64,000 nucleotides of DNA from DSSM01 sp964484125 (GCA_964484125.1 CAZAEK010000002.1:62001-126000), one strand, 5' to 3'; counted from the stretch's first letter, positions 55,321-63,552 are shown. Numbers and translations: made by a program. The notes: generated from the sequence alone by a model not told the origin.

Positions 55321-55734
55321 ATGAAAAAAATAGTTTTATTATTTCTGGCAGTTATTGCCGTATTTTCTCTTTTTCAGATAAATGATGCATTTTCGCAAAG
55401 CAAACCTGTCCTTTATTTCTGTGAAAGATATGATGAAGATAAAGGAGAAATAGGGCAAAGTTCTACATTTACTACTGGATTTCTTACTGTAATGGTTAAA
55501 GGTGATTATCCACTCGGGCTAAAAGCGGTTACCATTCAATTTGATAAATATAATGTCAGTACTGAGACTTTTGCTTTTTATAAAAAATTCAATTACAAAG
55601 TTACTCCAGATATGAAATATATCTTTTTTGCCGGAAATGACCTGTCATTTGATGAACCGGGTGTTTACCGTGTTTATCTTCTCGATGAAAACGGTAAAAC
55701 AGTAACTGCCGGAGTCGTAATTATAAAATCTTAA
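55321..55734 (+). CDS. Secreted stand-alone LYFCE-domain protein
   Basis: A 137-residue protein with a signal peptide (ending near AFSQ) and then only a LYFCE domain: PVLYFCERYD, GEIGQSSTFTTGFLTVMV, YIFFAGNDLSF, PGVYRVYLLDENG and AGVVIIKS. Its first half is closer to the kinase version (GEIG.S..FTTG.LTVM) than to the neighbouring lipoprotein, but its middle differs most of the three. It has a single Cys, in LYFC. It is encoded 20 bases after the lipoprotein, so the two share a transcript, and a perfect hairpin follows. Function unknown. Confidence 0.78.
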   Translation: MKKIVLLFLAVIAVFSLFQINDAFSQSKPVLYFCERYDEDKGEIGQSSTFTTGFLTVMVKGDYPLGLKAVTIQFDKYNVSTETFAFYKKFNYKVTPDMKYIFFAGNDLSFDEPGVYRVYLLDENGKTVTAGVVIIKS

Positions 55735-55754
55735 GATTTTTAAGATTTTTTAAG

Positions 55755-55796
55755 AAAGGTTATTCCATTTTTTTAATGGAATAACCTTTTATATTT
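55755..55796 (+). terminator. Hairpin terminator after LYFCE gene pair
   Basis: AAAGGTTATTCCATT at 55755-55769 pairs perfectly over 15 bases with 55775-55789, with a five-T loop. The trailing T-run is weak (TATATTT), but the stem is symmetric and could serve as a terminator. It separates the LYFCE pair from the flippase gene. Confidence 0.7.
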
Positions 55797-55797
55797 G
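55790..55797 (+). promoter_or_regulatory. Possible -7 promoter element before the flippase gene
   Basis: TATATTTG is an exact TAnnTTTG Bacteroidota -7 box, five to twelve bases before the ATG at 55802. If used, transcription would start at or next to the start codon, giving a leaderless mRNA. No good -33 TTG lies about 20 bases upstream, because the terminator stem occupies that place. Confidence 0.3.
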
Positions 55798-55801
55798 TAG
55801 A

Positions 55802-57250
55802 ATGTTAGAAAAGATAAAATCTCTTTCAAAAGATACATTAATCTACGGAGTAAGTACTATTGCAGGTAGATTTCTGAATTTTTTACTTGTTCCGCTTTAC
55901 ACTAATATATTCCCCCCAGGTGAATTTGGAGTAGTCGCTAATGTATTCGCATATATTGCAATATTAAATGTATTCTTTACTATTGGTCTTGAATCAGGTT
56001 ATTTTAAATTTGCTTCAACTTTAGAAGTTGGTGATGAAAAGGAAAATTTTACTCACCCTTTCCTTGGCATTTTTTTTAATTCTCTTGTTTTATCTCTCAT
56101 TCTTTTTTTATTTTCAGGGGATTTTTCCTATGTATTTCAGGTGGATGTATCCCGCCAGATCCTTATTAAATATACTGCGGTAATACTTTTCTTTGACGCA
56201 GTAGCGATTGTACCATTTGCATATCTGAGGTTAAAAACCAAGCCAAAGCTATTTGCTACTATAAAGTTTATTAATATTCTTATAAACGTTATCGGAAATA
56301 TAGTTTTAATATTATTTCTTAAACACGGAATTGAAGCAGTATTTATATCTAATATAATAGCTTCTGTTGTTACCGTGATTTTACTTTTACCTGTAATTGT
56401 TTCAAATTTTGAAATAAGCTTTAATAAAAAACTTATTTCCGAATTACTGAGATTTTCATTGCCTCATATTCCATCTGGTATAAGTTCAAATATTGTTCAG
56501 GTAATAAACAGGCCGATTCTTACAGCTTTGACCAATGATACCACTGTAGGTATTTTTCAGGCAAACTATCGTCTTGGAATCTTTATGATGCTCTTTGTTT
56601 CGATGTTTGAATTTGCATGGCGTCCTTTCTTTCTGAATAATGCAAAATTGCCGGATGCAAAAAAACTTTTTGCAAAAGTAATGACTATTTTCGTTTTAGC
56701 GGCTTCTTTTATTTTTATAATTCTTACACTTTTTATTGAAGATATTGCTACTTTCAAAATTCCTTTTAAAGGATATTTAATTGGAAAAGCATATTGGGGT
56801 GGACTCGATGTTGTTCCTCTTGTGCTTATGGCTTATCTTTTCTATGGGATTTATATTAATCTGATGGCAGGAATTTATATTGAAAAGAAAACAAAATATC
56901 TACCTGTAATAACCGGGTCTGCTGCAGTTATTAACATAGTTTTTAATTTTCTCCTAATCCCTGTTTATGGAATTATGGGAGCAGGTATTACTACGCTTAT
57001 CAGTTATTTTACTATGGCTGTTGGAATTTATATTGTTGCTCAGAAATATTATTATATAAAATATGATTATCTGAAAATTCTATTTATTTTCGTTTGTACA
57101 TTATTAACTGTAATCCTTTTCTATTCGTTAAAAGATTCAATTCAGTTCCTCCTGCTTTATAAAGTTATTCTTGCTGTTTTCTTCCTTTTACTGACATTTC
57201 TCTTTAAAGTAATTGATATTAAAACGTTAAGAAAAGTTATGTCAGTTTGA
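55802..57250 (+). CDS. Polysaccharide flippase (Wzx/MOP family)
   Basis: A 482-residue inner-membrane protein with about 12-14 helices, of the polysaccharide-biosynthesis/oligosaccharide flippase type. The N-terminus SLSKDTLIYGVSTIAGRFLNFLLVPLYTNIF with PPGEFGVVA is typical. The middle has FSLPHIPSGISSNIVQVINRP. It moves undecaprenyl-linked glycans across the membrane. No Wzy polymerase or glycosyltransferases are next to it, so it is an orphan here, placed between the LYFCE genes and the phospho-signalling genes. Confidence 0.88.
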   Translation: MLEKIKSLSKDTLIYGVSTIAGRFLNFLLVPLYTNIFPPGEFGVVANVFAYIAILNVFFTIGLESGYFKFASTLEVGDEKENFTHPFLGIFFNSLVLSLILFLFSGDFSYVFQVDVSRQILIKYTAVILFFDAVAIVPFAYLRLKTKPKLFATIKFINILINVIGNIVLILFLKHGIEAVFISNIIASVVTVILLLPVIVSNFEISFNKKLISELLRFSLPHIPSGISSNIVQVINRPILTALTNDTTVGIFQANYRLGIFMMLFVSMFEFAWRPFFLNNAKLPDAKKLFAKVMTIFVLAASFIFIILTLFIEDIATFKIPFKGYLIGKAYWGGLDVVPLVLMAYLFYGIYINLMAGIYIEKKTKYLPVITGSAAVINIVFNFLLIPVYGIMGAGITTLISYFTMAVGIYIVAQKYYYIKYDYLKILFIFVCTLLTVILFYSLKDSIQFLLLYKVILAVFFLLLTFLFKVIDIKTLRKVMSV

Positions 57251-57325
57251 ACAATTTTCATAGATTTATTTTATAAAAATGAATAACTTTAAATTCTTGC
57301 TACAAACTTTATATTTCTAAAATTT

Positions 57326-58930
57326 ATGCATACAGGAAATAATGGATATAAAAGTATCTTATCAATTGATTCAGCAACAAATATTGGATTGAAGAGAAAG
57401 GAAAATCAGGATTCCTTTATTACATTTCTCGGAGAAGAGTTTTCTCTTTTTATTGTATGTGACGGAATGGGAGGGCATAATGCAGGTAAATTAGCAGCAG
57501 ATATTTCAGTAAATACAATAAAGGGTTTTATTATATCAGAATTTAGTAATTATTCTGATTATAATTTGTTGCTGAAAGATGCGTTGTATAATGCAAATTC
57601 GAAAGTTATTGAGGTTGCAAAATCCAAACCTGATTACAAGGATATGGGCTCTACAGCTGTAGTTTTGCTTGTTGTAAATAACAAGGCTTTTGTCGCTCAT
57701 TCCGGGGATTCAAGATTATATTTAATTTATGATGATAAAATAAAGCAAATAACAAAAGACCATTCTATTGTGCAGAGATTAATTGACTCAGGTGAAATAA
57801 CCCCTGAAGAAGCCAAAAAGCATCCTGCCCGCAATGAGTTAACAAATGTAGTTGGACTGGAAGAAAATTATTTTGCAGATGTTTTGGCTGAACCAATTTT
57901 GCTGAAAAAGAATTTTATATTCCTTTTGTGTTCAGATGGTTTGTATTCATTAGTTTCAGATAACGAAATATTAGAAATTGTATCGGGAATTAAATTTTCA
58001 AAAAATGTAAACAATCTTATTGATAAGGCTTTAGAGAGAGGTGGCAGTGATAATATTACAGCGGTAATAGTCAAAGTGAGCGATGTTATTTACGAAGCCG
58101 ATTTTAAGCAAACTCAAAAAAATGAAGATGTTTTCTCAGTCCCGAAATTAAATGTAGAGGAGAAGACTTTCACAGAAAAATACAGGAAATATTTATTGCC
58201 TTTTTTGATTACTTCAGGTGTTATAGTGCTGATACTGCTTGCTGTGTTTATTTTTAAAGGCAGAAATTATTTTAACGGTAATTTTATCCCTGATACATTA
58301 GTTAACAGAAATTTATCCGGAACTGATAGTAAAATTGAAAGGATACTTTATTATCTTTATTCCGGATATACATTGCCCGACTCGATTGAATTTTCTGTTT
58401 CTAATGTCCCATTTATTACAAAAAATGGAAGAGAAACAATGGATTCACTTAAATTAATATCGACGTTAAGGATGATACCGGTTAAGAAAATAGATTTTGA
58501 AAGTAAATCATTTGTGGATAAAGATATAAACTCCTGGATGTATAGAGTTAATTATAATGATAATGAAAAGAAATTAACTAACTCGGAATATAAGATAGAT
58601 TATATTGAAAAACCAGATGGTATGATTATAATTACCAGTATTGAATTACTATCGGAAAATAAAACAGAAGAATTATTTACAATACCTTCGGATACATCAG
58701 CAAAACCCAAAAAAGATATTTCAGACTCTTTAAAAAACAGAAAAAGTACAATTGATTCTCTGAAAAAAGCAGAAATCAAAAAAGATACTTCACGGAAAAC
58801 GGCTACACCAATAGAAGAAAGCAAATCAGATACTTCGCAAAAAAACAAAAAAAATGGTGATAATAAGGAAGTAAAGGAGAAAGAAAAAATCAAAACGGAA
58901 TTAAAACCTGATTCATCGGAGAAAAAATGA
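57326..58930 (+). CDS. Transmembrane PP2C-type Ser/Thr phosphatase
   Basis: A 534-residue bitopic phosphatase. The cytoplasmic PP2C domain (residues about 10-255) has all metal-binding motifs: KRKENQDSF, VCDGMGGHNAG, DMGSTAVVLLV, AHSGDSRLYL, LLCSDGLYSLV and GGSDNITAVIV. One membrane helix follows (LLPFLITSGVIVLILLAVFIF, about 289-310), then a periplasmic part of about 225 residues. Its first 130 residues look folded. The end is a highly charged Lys/Ser/Asp tail. It would reverse phosphorylation by the kinase encoded at 61883. It overlaps the protease-FHA gene by four bases. Bacterial PP2C partners of kinases often lack such a periplasmic domain, which is not recognisable here. Confidence 0.9.
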   Translation: MHTGNNGYKSILSIDSATNIGLKRKENQDSFITFLGEEFSLFIVCDGMGGHNAGKLAADISVNTIKGFIISEFSNYSDYNLLLKDALYNANSKVIEVAKSKPDYKDMGSTAVVLLVVNNKAFVAHSGDSRLYLIYDDKIKQITKDHSIVQRLIDSGEITPEEAKKHPARNELTNVVGLEENYFADVLAEPILLKKNFIFLLCSDGLYSLVSDNEILEIVSGIKFSKNVNNLIDKALERGGSDNITAVIVKVSDVIYEADFKQTQKNEDVFSVPKLNVEEKTFTEKYRKYLLPFLITSGVIVLILLAVFIFKGRNYFNGNFIPDTLVNRNLSGTDSKIERILYYLYSGYTLPDSIEFSVSNVPFITKNGRETMDSLKLISTLRMIPVKKIDFESKSFVDKDINSWMYRVNYNDNEKKLTNSEYKIDYIEKPDGMIIITSIELLSENKTEELFTIPSDTSAKPKKDISDSLKNRKSTIDSLKKAEIKKDTSRKTATPIEESKSDTSQKNKKNGDNKEVKEKEKIKTELKPDSSEKK

Positions 58931-60087
58931 AAAGAAGTTTAATTATTATCTTATTTATCATATTAACCGCAGGGATTACATTTTCGCAGGATGCAAGTAA
59001 AATATTTGAAAAGTCAGTTCCTGCTGTAGGCCTGATTTCTGATGCTTCAGAGAATTCATTCGGAAGTGGATTCTTTGTAAACCCGGAAATATTTATTACA
59101 AACTGGCATGTTGCAAATGCACTTTCAAAAAATGTAAAGATAAAAATGAGAGATGGTACAGTACATACAGGGAAAGTAATTTTAGCTGATAGGGAAAAAG
59201 ACCTCGCAATAGTGAACACACGGGAAAAAAATGAGCATTTCCTGAAATTATCATATCCTGAAAAGATAAAAACCGGTGAAAAAGTTTATGCCATTGGAAA
59301 TCCATCTACTGCAGATTTTAAAGTTTTTGAGTTCAATTTTACTGAAGGAATTATAAACAATATTGCCGTTGATGAATTTGATATCTCTGTAACAATAATT
59401 AATGCAAAGGTAATTTTGCATTCTGCAACAATAAATCCGGGTAATAGCGGAGGACCTTTAATTGACTCTTACGGAAATCTTATTGGTGTAAATTCTTTTT
59501 ATTATGATAAAAGTAATAATATGTATTTCGCAATTCATTTAAGCGAATTAATCAAAATTTTAAATGAAGAGAAAATAACTTACACATTTTCGGCTGGAGA
59601 TACATCAGATTCATCTTTCTTTAAAAATACTGATTCGACAGGTTTTAATAAGAATGATGAAGTAATAAACAAAAAAGTAGATAAAGAAACCGGATTAAAA
59701 ACCTATGTTATTTTTGGCATATTATTACTTGGAATTGTGATTATCGGTATAGTAATAACTGTACTAATATCAGTAGCTGCAAATAAGAATAAGGTTGTTT
59801 TAAAAGGATTTTTAATCTTCAATGAAAAAACCTATGAACTGGAAAAAGTAGTTTTTAGAGTTGGCAGAGAAAAAAATAATGACCTTATAGTTGAAGATAT
59901 GGAAATATCGAGAAACCATTTTGAGATTATAAGAGATAATTATGTATTTAATATAAAAGACTTAAATTCAAAAAATGGTACTTTTGTTAATAATATAAAA
60001 ATTCAATCTGCAATTTTGAAAAATAATGACAGTATTAAAGCAGGTAATTCAACATTTCTATTTAAGATAACAAATGTTAAAAATTAA
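58927..60087 (+). CDS. Periplasmic trypsin-like protease fused through a membrane helix to an FHA domain
   Basis: A 386-residue protein with an unusual domain order. A signal peptide (ending TFSQ) is followed by a chymotrypsin-fold domain with an intact triad: His61 (NWHVAN), Asp92 (EKDLAIV) and Ser174 (NPGNSGGPL). One membrane helix (residues about 259-286, VIFGILLLGIVIIGIVITVLI) leads to a cytoplasmic FHA domain at about 300-380 (FRVGREKNND, EISRNHFEI, LNSKNGTFVNN). FHA domains bind phosphothreonine, so the cytoplasmic end can dock on the phosphorylated kinase while the protease works in the periplasm. There is no PDZ domain. Overlaps: 4 bases with the phosphatase, 14 with the NamZ-like gene. 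Confidence 0.9.
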   Translation: MKRSLIIILFIILTAGITFSQDASKIFEKSVPAVGLISDASENSFGSGFFVNPEIFITNWHVANALSKNVKIKMRDGTVHTGKVILADREKDLAIVNTREKNEHFLKLSYPEKIKTGEKVYAIGNPSTADFKVFEFNFTEGIINNIAVDEFDISVTIINAKVILHSATINPGNSGGPLIDSYGNLIGVNSFYYDKSNNMYFAIHLSELIKILNEEKITYTFSAGDTSDSSFFKNTDSTGFNKNDEVINKKVDKETGLKTYVIFGILLLGIVIIGIVITVLISVAANKNKVVLKGFLIFNEKTYELEKVVFRVGREKNNDLIVEDMEISRNHFEIIRDNYVFNIKDLNSKNGTFVNNIKIQSAILKNNDSIKAGNSTFLFKITNVKN

Positions 60088-61306
60088 AATAAATATTTTT
60101 CTTTTCGTTATATTTTTTACTCTTTTGATATTTTCCGGCAGTGATTCCTCAATATTAATTAATTCCAAAGAATTCAAAACAGGTAGCGAAGTATTGCTTG
60201 AAAATTCTGATTTACTATTAAATAAAAATGTAGCCGTCATATCAAATAAATCGGGAATTACAAAATCCGGCGAACACCTGATTTCAGGACTGCTTAGGAA
60301 GGGGATAAATATTAAAAAAATCTTTACTCCTGAACATGGATTTGCTTCTGACGATAAATATGAAAATGAGTTCTCTGGAATTGATATAGTATCTCTCTAT
60401 GGCGAAAAAAAATCTTTTAACAAAGGTGATCTTGATAATATAGATGTTATTATTTACGATATTCAGGATTTGAGTGTAAGATTCTATACTTATACATCAA
60501 CACTGTTTTTAACGCTTAAATATGCCATAGAAAACAATAAGGAGTATATTGTATGTGACAGACCAATAATTTCGAGAGGTGATTATGTTGCAGGATTTAT
60601 GCTAAATCCCGAATATTCATCTTTCGTTGGTATGATTCCTACGCCTGTATATTATGGAATGACATCAGGAGAATTAGCGCAATATTTAGCTTATGAAGCA
60701 ATAGATAGTAAAAATAAAAACCTTCTTAAAGTTATTAAAATGGTTGGATATAACAGGAATGAAGATTATAATAATTTTAATATTCCATGGGTTAATACTT
60801 CCCCGAGCATTGTTAATGTAGAATGTGCAAGAATATATCCTGCACTTTGTTTTCTCGAAGGTACTAATATATCTGAGGGACGTGGGACTGATTATCCATT
60901 TTCATTATTTGGTGCTCCATTTGTTGATTCAGAAGCATTGCTTTCTGAACTGAATACATATAATCTACCCGGAATAAAATTTGAAACTACAGAATTTATA
61001 CCTGCATCTACAGGTCTTAGCTATACTCCTAAATTTATAAATGAAAAATGTTTTGGTTTAAAAATCAATATAACTGATTTTAAGAAGTTCGAACCTTTCG
61101 AGGTTTCAATTGCAATTTTATTGTCTTTGCGTGAAACTACTCCACAATTCAAATGGACAGGCAAAAATTTTATTGATAAATTAGCCGGTACAAACTTACT
61201 TAGAAAGTATATTGATTCAAAGCTTACTATTGCTGATATTTGTAATGAAATTAGCAATGAATTAAATCTTTTTAAAGAAAGTAGAAATAAATATTTATTG
61301 TATTAA
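60074..61306 (+). CDS. NamZ-type exo-beta-N-acetylmuramidase (DUF1343)
   Basis: A 410-residue exported protein of the DUF1343/NamZ (GH171) family. After a signal anchor come VAVISNKSGITKSGEH, KKIFTPEHGFASDD, DVIIYDIQDLSVRFYTYTST, CDRPIISRGDYVAG and FLEGTNISEGRGTDYPFSLFGAP, all characteristic. NamZ of Bacillus subtilis removes MurNAc from the ends of peptidoglycan fragments. Here the gene overlaps the protease-FHA gene by 14 bases and precedes the kinase gene, which ties muropeptide processing to this signalling block. The enzyme family is sure. The link is inference from gene order. Confidence 0.9.
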   Translation: MLKIKINIFLFVIFFTLLIFSGSDSSILINSKEFKTGSEVLLENSDLLLNKNVAVISNKSGITKSGEHLISGLLRKGINIKKIFTPEHGFASDDKYENEFSGIDIVSLYGEKKSFNKGDLDNIDVIIYDIQDLSVRFYTYTSTLFLTLKYAIENNKEYIVCDRPIISRGDYVAGFMLNPEYSSFVGMIPTPVYYGMTSGELAQYLAYEAIDSKNKNLLKVIKMVGYNRNEDYNNFNIPWVNTSPSIVNVECARIYPALCFLEGTNISEGRGTDYPFSLFGAPFVDSEALLSELNTYNLPGIKFETTEFIPASTGLSYTPKFINEKCFGLKINITDFKKFEPFEVSIAILLSLRETTPQFKWTGKNFIDKLAGTNLLRKYIDSKLTIADICNEISNELNLFKESRNKYLLY

Positions 61307-61330
61307 ATATTTATTAAAAAATAAAAAATA

Positions 61331-61870
61331 ATGATATATAAAATTACTGTATTTCTGTTGTTGCAAATCATTTCCTTAAGTATCTACAGAATTTCTTTTT
61401 CGCAAAAAGATTTCACCCATCCAGGTTATAATTTTTCAATATCATTCCCGAAAGATTGGGAAATGAGAACCAGATTTCCCAATAATATTGTTGTAGAAGG
61501 GTATGACAACTTTATGTCGGTTACAGTTTCGGTTTATTACGATGAATCATTTTCGAATATGACTATTAAAAACATTGATAAAGATACTTTGATGAAAGAA
61601 ATAATGAAAAGTTCAAAGTTAAAATATAAAGATTTTATAATTGATGAATATGGTGAATCAACGATTGGCGGAATTAATGCTTATTATTTTATAACATCAT
61701 ATACAAATTTAACAACTTATAAAGTAAGAAAGAAATACAAAAGTATTCAATATATGGTATTAAGAAATGAATATATGTATATTATATCTGGCTCAGCTAT
61801 TGAAGAGGAACAAACTGACAGATTTGCTAAAATAAAAACAGTTTTAAGTACCTTTTCCTTTACGAATTAA
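61331..61870 (+). CDS. Secreted protein with PsbP/MOG1-like fold
   Basis: A 179-residue exported protein. The signal peptide ends near ISFSQ. The domain opens with YNFSISFPKDWEMRTR and ends with KIKTVLSTFSFTN, an arrangement seen in PsbP/MOG1-like and DUF1795-type domains. In between is a GGINAYYFITSYTN strand pair. It lies 24 bases after the NamZ-like gene and 12 before the kinase gene, so it belongs to the same operon. The lipoprotein at 4768 has a similar layout. No function can be assigned. Confidence 0.72.
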   Translation: MIYKITVFLLLQIISLSIYRISFSQKDFTHPGYNFSISFPKDWEMRTRFPNNIVVEGYDNFMSVTVSVYYDESFSNMTIKNIDKDTLMKEIMKSSKLKYKDFIIDEYGESTIGGINAYYFITSYTNLTTYKVRKKYKSIQYMVLRNEYMYIISGSAIEEEQTDRFAKIKTVLSTFSFTN

Positions 61871-61882
61871 ACTCTCAATATC

Positions 61883-63496
61883 ATGATAGGCACAAAAATA
61901 TTAAATTATCAAATTACCGATAAAATCGGAGAGGGAGGTATGGGAATTGTATATCTCGCTGTTCATAATACTCTCGAAAGAAAAGTAGCTATTAAAGTTT
62001 TAAATCCCTCTCTTGCTTCAGATAATGATATCAGAGAGAGGTTTATTAACGAAGCTAAAGCATTATCAGGTTTATTGCATCCAAATATTGTTACTCTATT
62101 TGATTTTTCTGAGTTTGAAAATAGTTTCTGTATTATAATGGAATATGTAAAGGGAACGTCATTAGATGTTATTATAAGAAAGATACAGGGTACTATACCT
62201 GAGCATAGAGCTATAAAACTGATGGACAAAATATTAAATGCTTTCAGCTATGCTCATTCCAAAGGTATTATCCACAGAGATATAAAACCATCAAACATTA
62301 TTATACAGGATAATGATGAGCCAAAGATTCTTGATTTCGGAATTGCTAAAATTATAAGAGGTGATATTAATTTAACAAAAGCCGGAACAGCAGCTGGTTC
62401 AGTACAATATATGAGTCCAGAGCAGATACTTGGAAATCCAACAGATTTCAGAACTGATATTTATTCTCTTGGAATAACGATGTATGAAATGCTTACAGGC
62501 AAGCAACCATTTACATCTGTTTCAACAAGTGAATACATTATTCAGGATAAAATAACTAAAGATCCTGTCCCTTCGGTAAGAAAAACAAATCCGGAAATAT
62601 CTGAACGGATTGATAAGATAATAACAAAAGCTACTTCTAAGAATCCTGATGAAAGATTTCAGAGTTGTGAAGAATTTCGAAATGCTTTACTTAATATTAA
62701 TCAGGATTCAGGTGAATATACAAAAACTTCTGTTAGCAGCAATATTGACGATTCTACTAAAACAATTGTAAATGTACCCCCACCTACTCCGCTTCCACCC
62801 CCACCTACTCCTCCTCCATATCAGCAAACTTCACAGCCACAGTATAATCCTCCTCCAGGAAATATTACGCAGGGACAATACAAATCATCTGATTTACCAA
62901 CATATTCAGGTACAGGGAGCTATTACCAGAATTATAATAAATCTAAAAGCGGTAAAAGTGGCTGGGTTATAGGAATATTTGTAGTGGGGTTTTTGATTAT
63001 TGCTTTAGTTGCCGGAATTAGCTTGCTTTTTTACAACTTTTCGGATGAATTAAAAGAAGATAAAAAGCCAAAAATAGAAAGAACTGAAAAGCAGAAAGAA
63101 AATACAGATGAAAAAAGAAATAACACAGACGAGTTTTCAGATGTAGAATTATTATATTTTTGTGAAAAATACGATCCGGAAACAGGTGAGATTGGAATAA
63201 GTGATAGATTTACTACGGGTTGGCTAACAGTTATGCTAGATATGAGAAAATCAGGTAAAACAATAGGAGTAAGAGATGTTGAAATAAGAATTTCCAAAAT
63301 AAGAGATGCTAGCGGTAAAAAGGTCTCTGAAAAAATTTTAAAAACAATTAAGTTTTCTGTAGAACCGGATTACGACTATATTTATTTTACAGATGAAAAA
63401 AACCTGAAATTTGATACTCCCGGTACATATAAAGTTACATTGATGGATAAAAAGGGTAATCTTATAGCAAAAGGTGAGGTTGAGATTGTTCCTTAA
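61883..63496 (+). CDS. Transmembrane Ser/Thr kinase with periplasmic LYFCE domain
   Basis: A 537-residue PknB-like (Hanks-type) kinase. The catalytic domain (residues about 5-270) has the Gly loop IGEGGMGIVYLA, Lys38 (VAIKVL), Asp133 (HRDIKPSN) and Asp151 (LDFGIAK). A Pro-rich juxtamembrane stretch (about 295-330, PPPTPLPPPPTPPP) precedes one membrane helix (361-386). A charged linker leads to the LYFCE domain at about 424-536, with a single Cys427. The usual PASTA repeats are absent. The LYFCE domain occurs alone in the products of 54773 and 55321. It is the last gene of the phosphatase-protease/FHA-NamZ-kinase run. I infer that LYFCE is the sensor. Confidence 0.93.
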   Translation: MIGTKILNYQITDKIGEGGMGIVYLAVHNTLERKVAIKVLNPSLASDNDIRERFINEAKALSGLLHPNIVTLFDFSEFENSFCIIMEYVKGTSLDVIIRKIQGTIPEHRAIKLMDKILNAFSYAHSKGIIHRDIKPSNIIIQDNDEPKILDFGIAKIIRGDINLTKAGTAAGSVQYMSPEQILGNPTDFRTDIYSLGITMYEMLTGKQPFTSVSTSEYIIQDKITKDPVPSVRKTNPEISERIDKIITKATSKNPDERFQSCEEFRNALLNINQDSGEYTKTSVSSNIDDSTKTIVNVPPPTPLPPPPTPPPYQQTSQPQYNPPPGNITQGQYKSSDLPTYSGTGSYYQNYNKSKSGKSGWVIGIFVVGFLIIALVAGISLLFYNFSDELKEDKKPKIERTEKQKENTDEKRNNTDEFSDVELLYFCEKYDPETGEIGISDRFTTGWLTVMLDMRKSGKTIGVRDVEIRISKIRDASGKKVSEKILKTIKFSVEPDYDYIYFTDEKNLKFDTPGTYKVTLMDKKGNLIAKGEVEIVP

Positions 63497-63526
63497 ATAA
63501 ATATGGTAAATTTTTCTCTTGCTTTT

Positions 63527-63545
63527 TATGGATATAATACCCATA
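63527..63545. promoter_or_regulatory. Candidate lexA promoter/operator
   Basis: TATGG and CCATA form five-base inverted arms around ATATAATAC, 7-25 bases before the lexA ATG. The spacer contains a perfect TATAAT (63533-63538). lexA is usually self-repressed through a palindrome over its promoter, so this is a reasonable operator candidate. The arms are short, and I see no second copy elsewhere in the window to support it. Confidence 0.3.
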
Positions 63546-63552
63546 TTTTATT

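Noticed and set aside
62766..62870. CRISPR-like or satellite repeat in the kinase gene
   Set aside because: The repeated CCACCTACTCC motif encodes the Pro/Thr-rich juxtamembrane linker and has no spacer structure.
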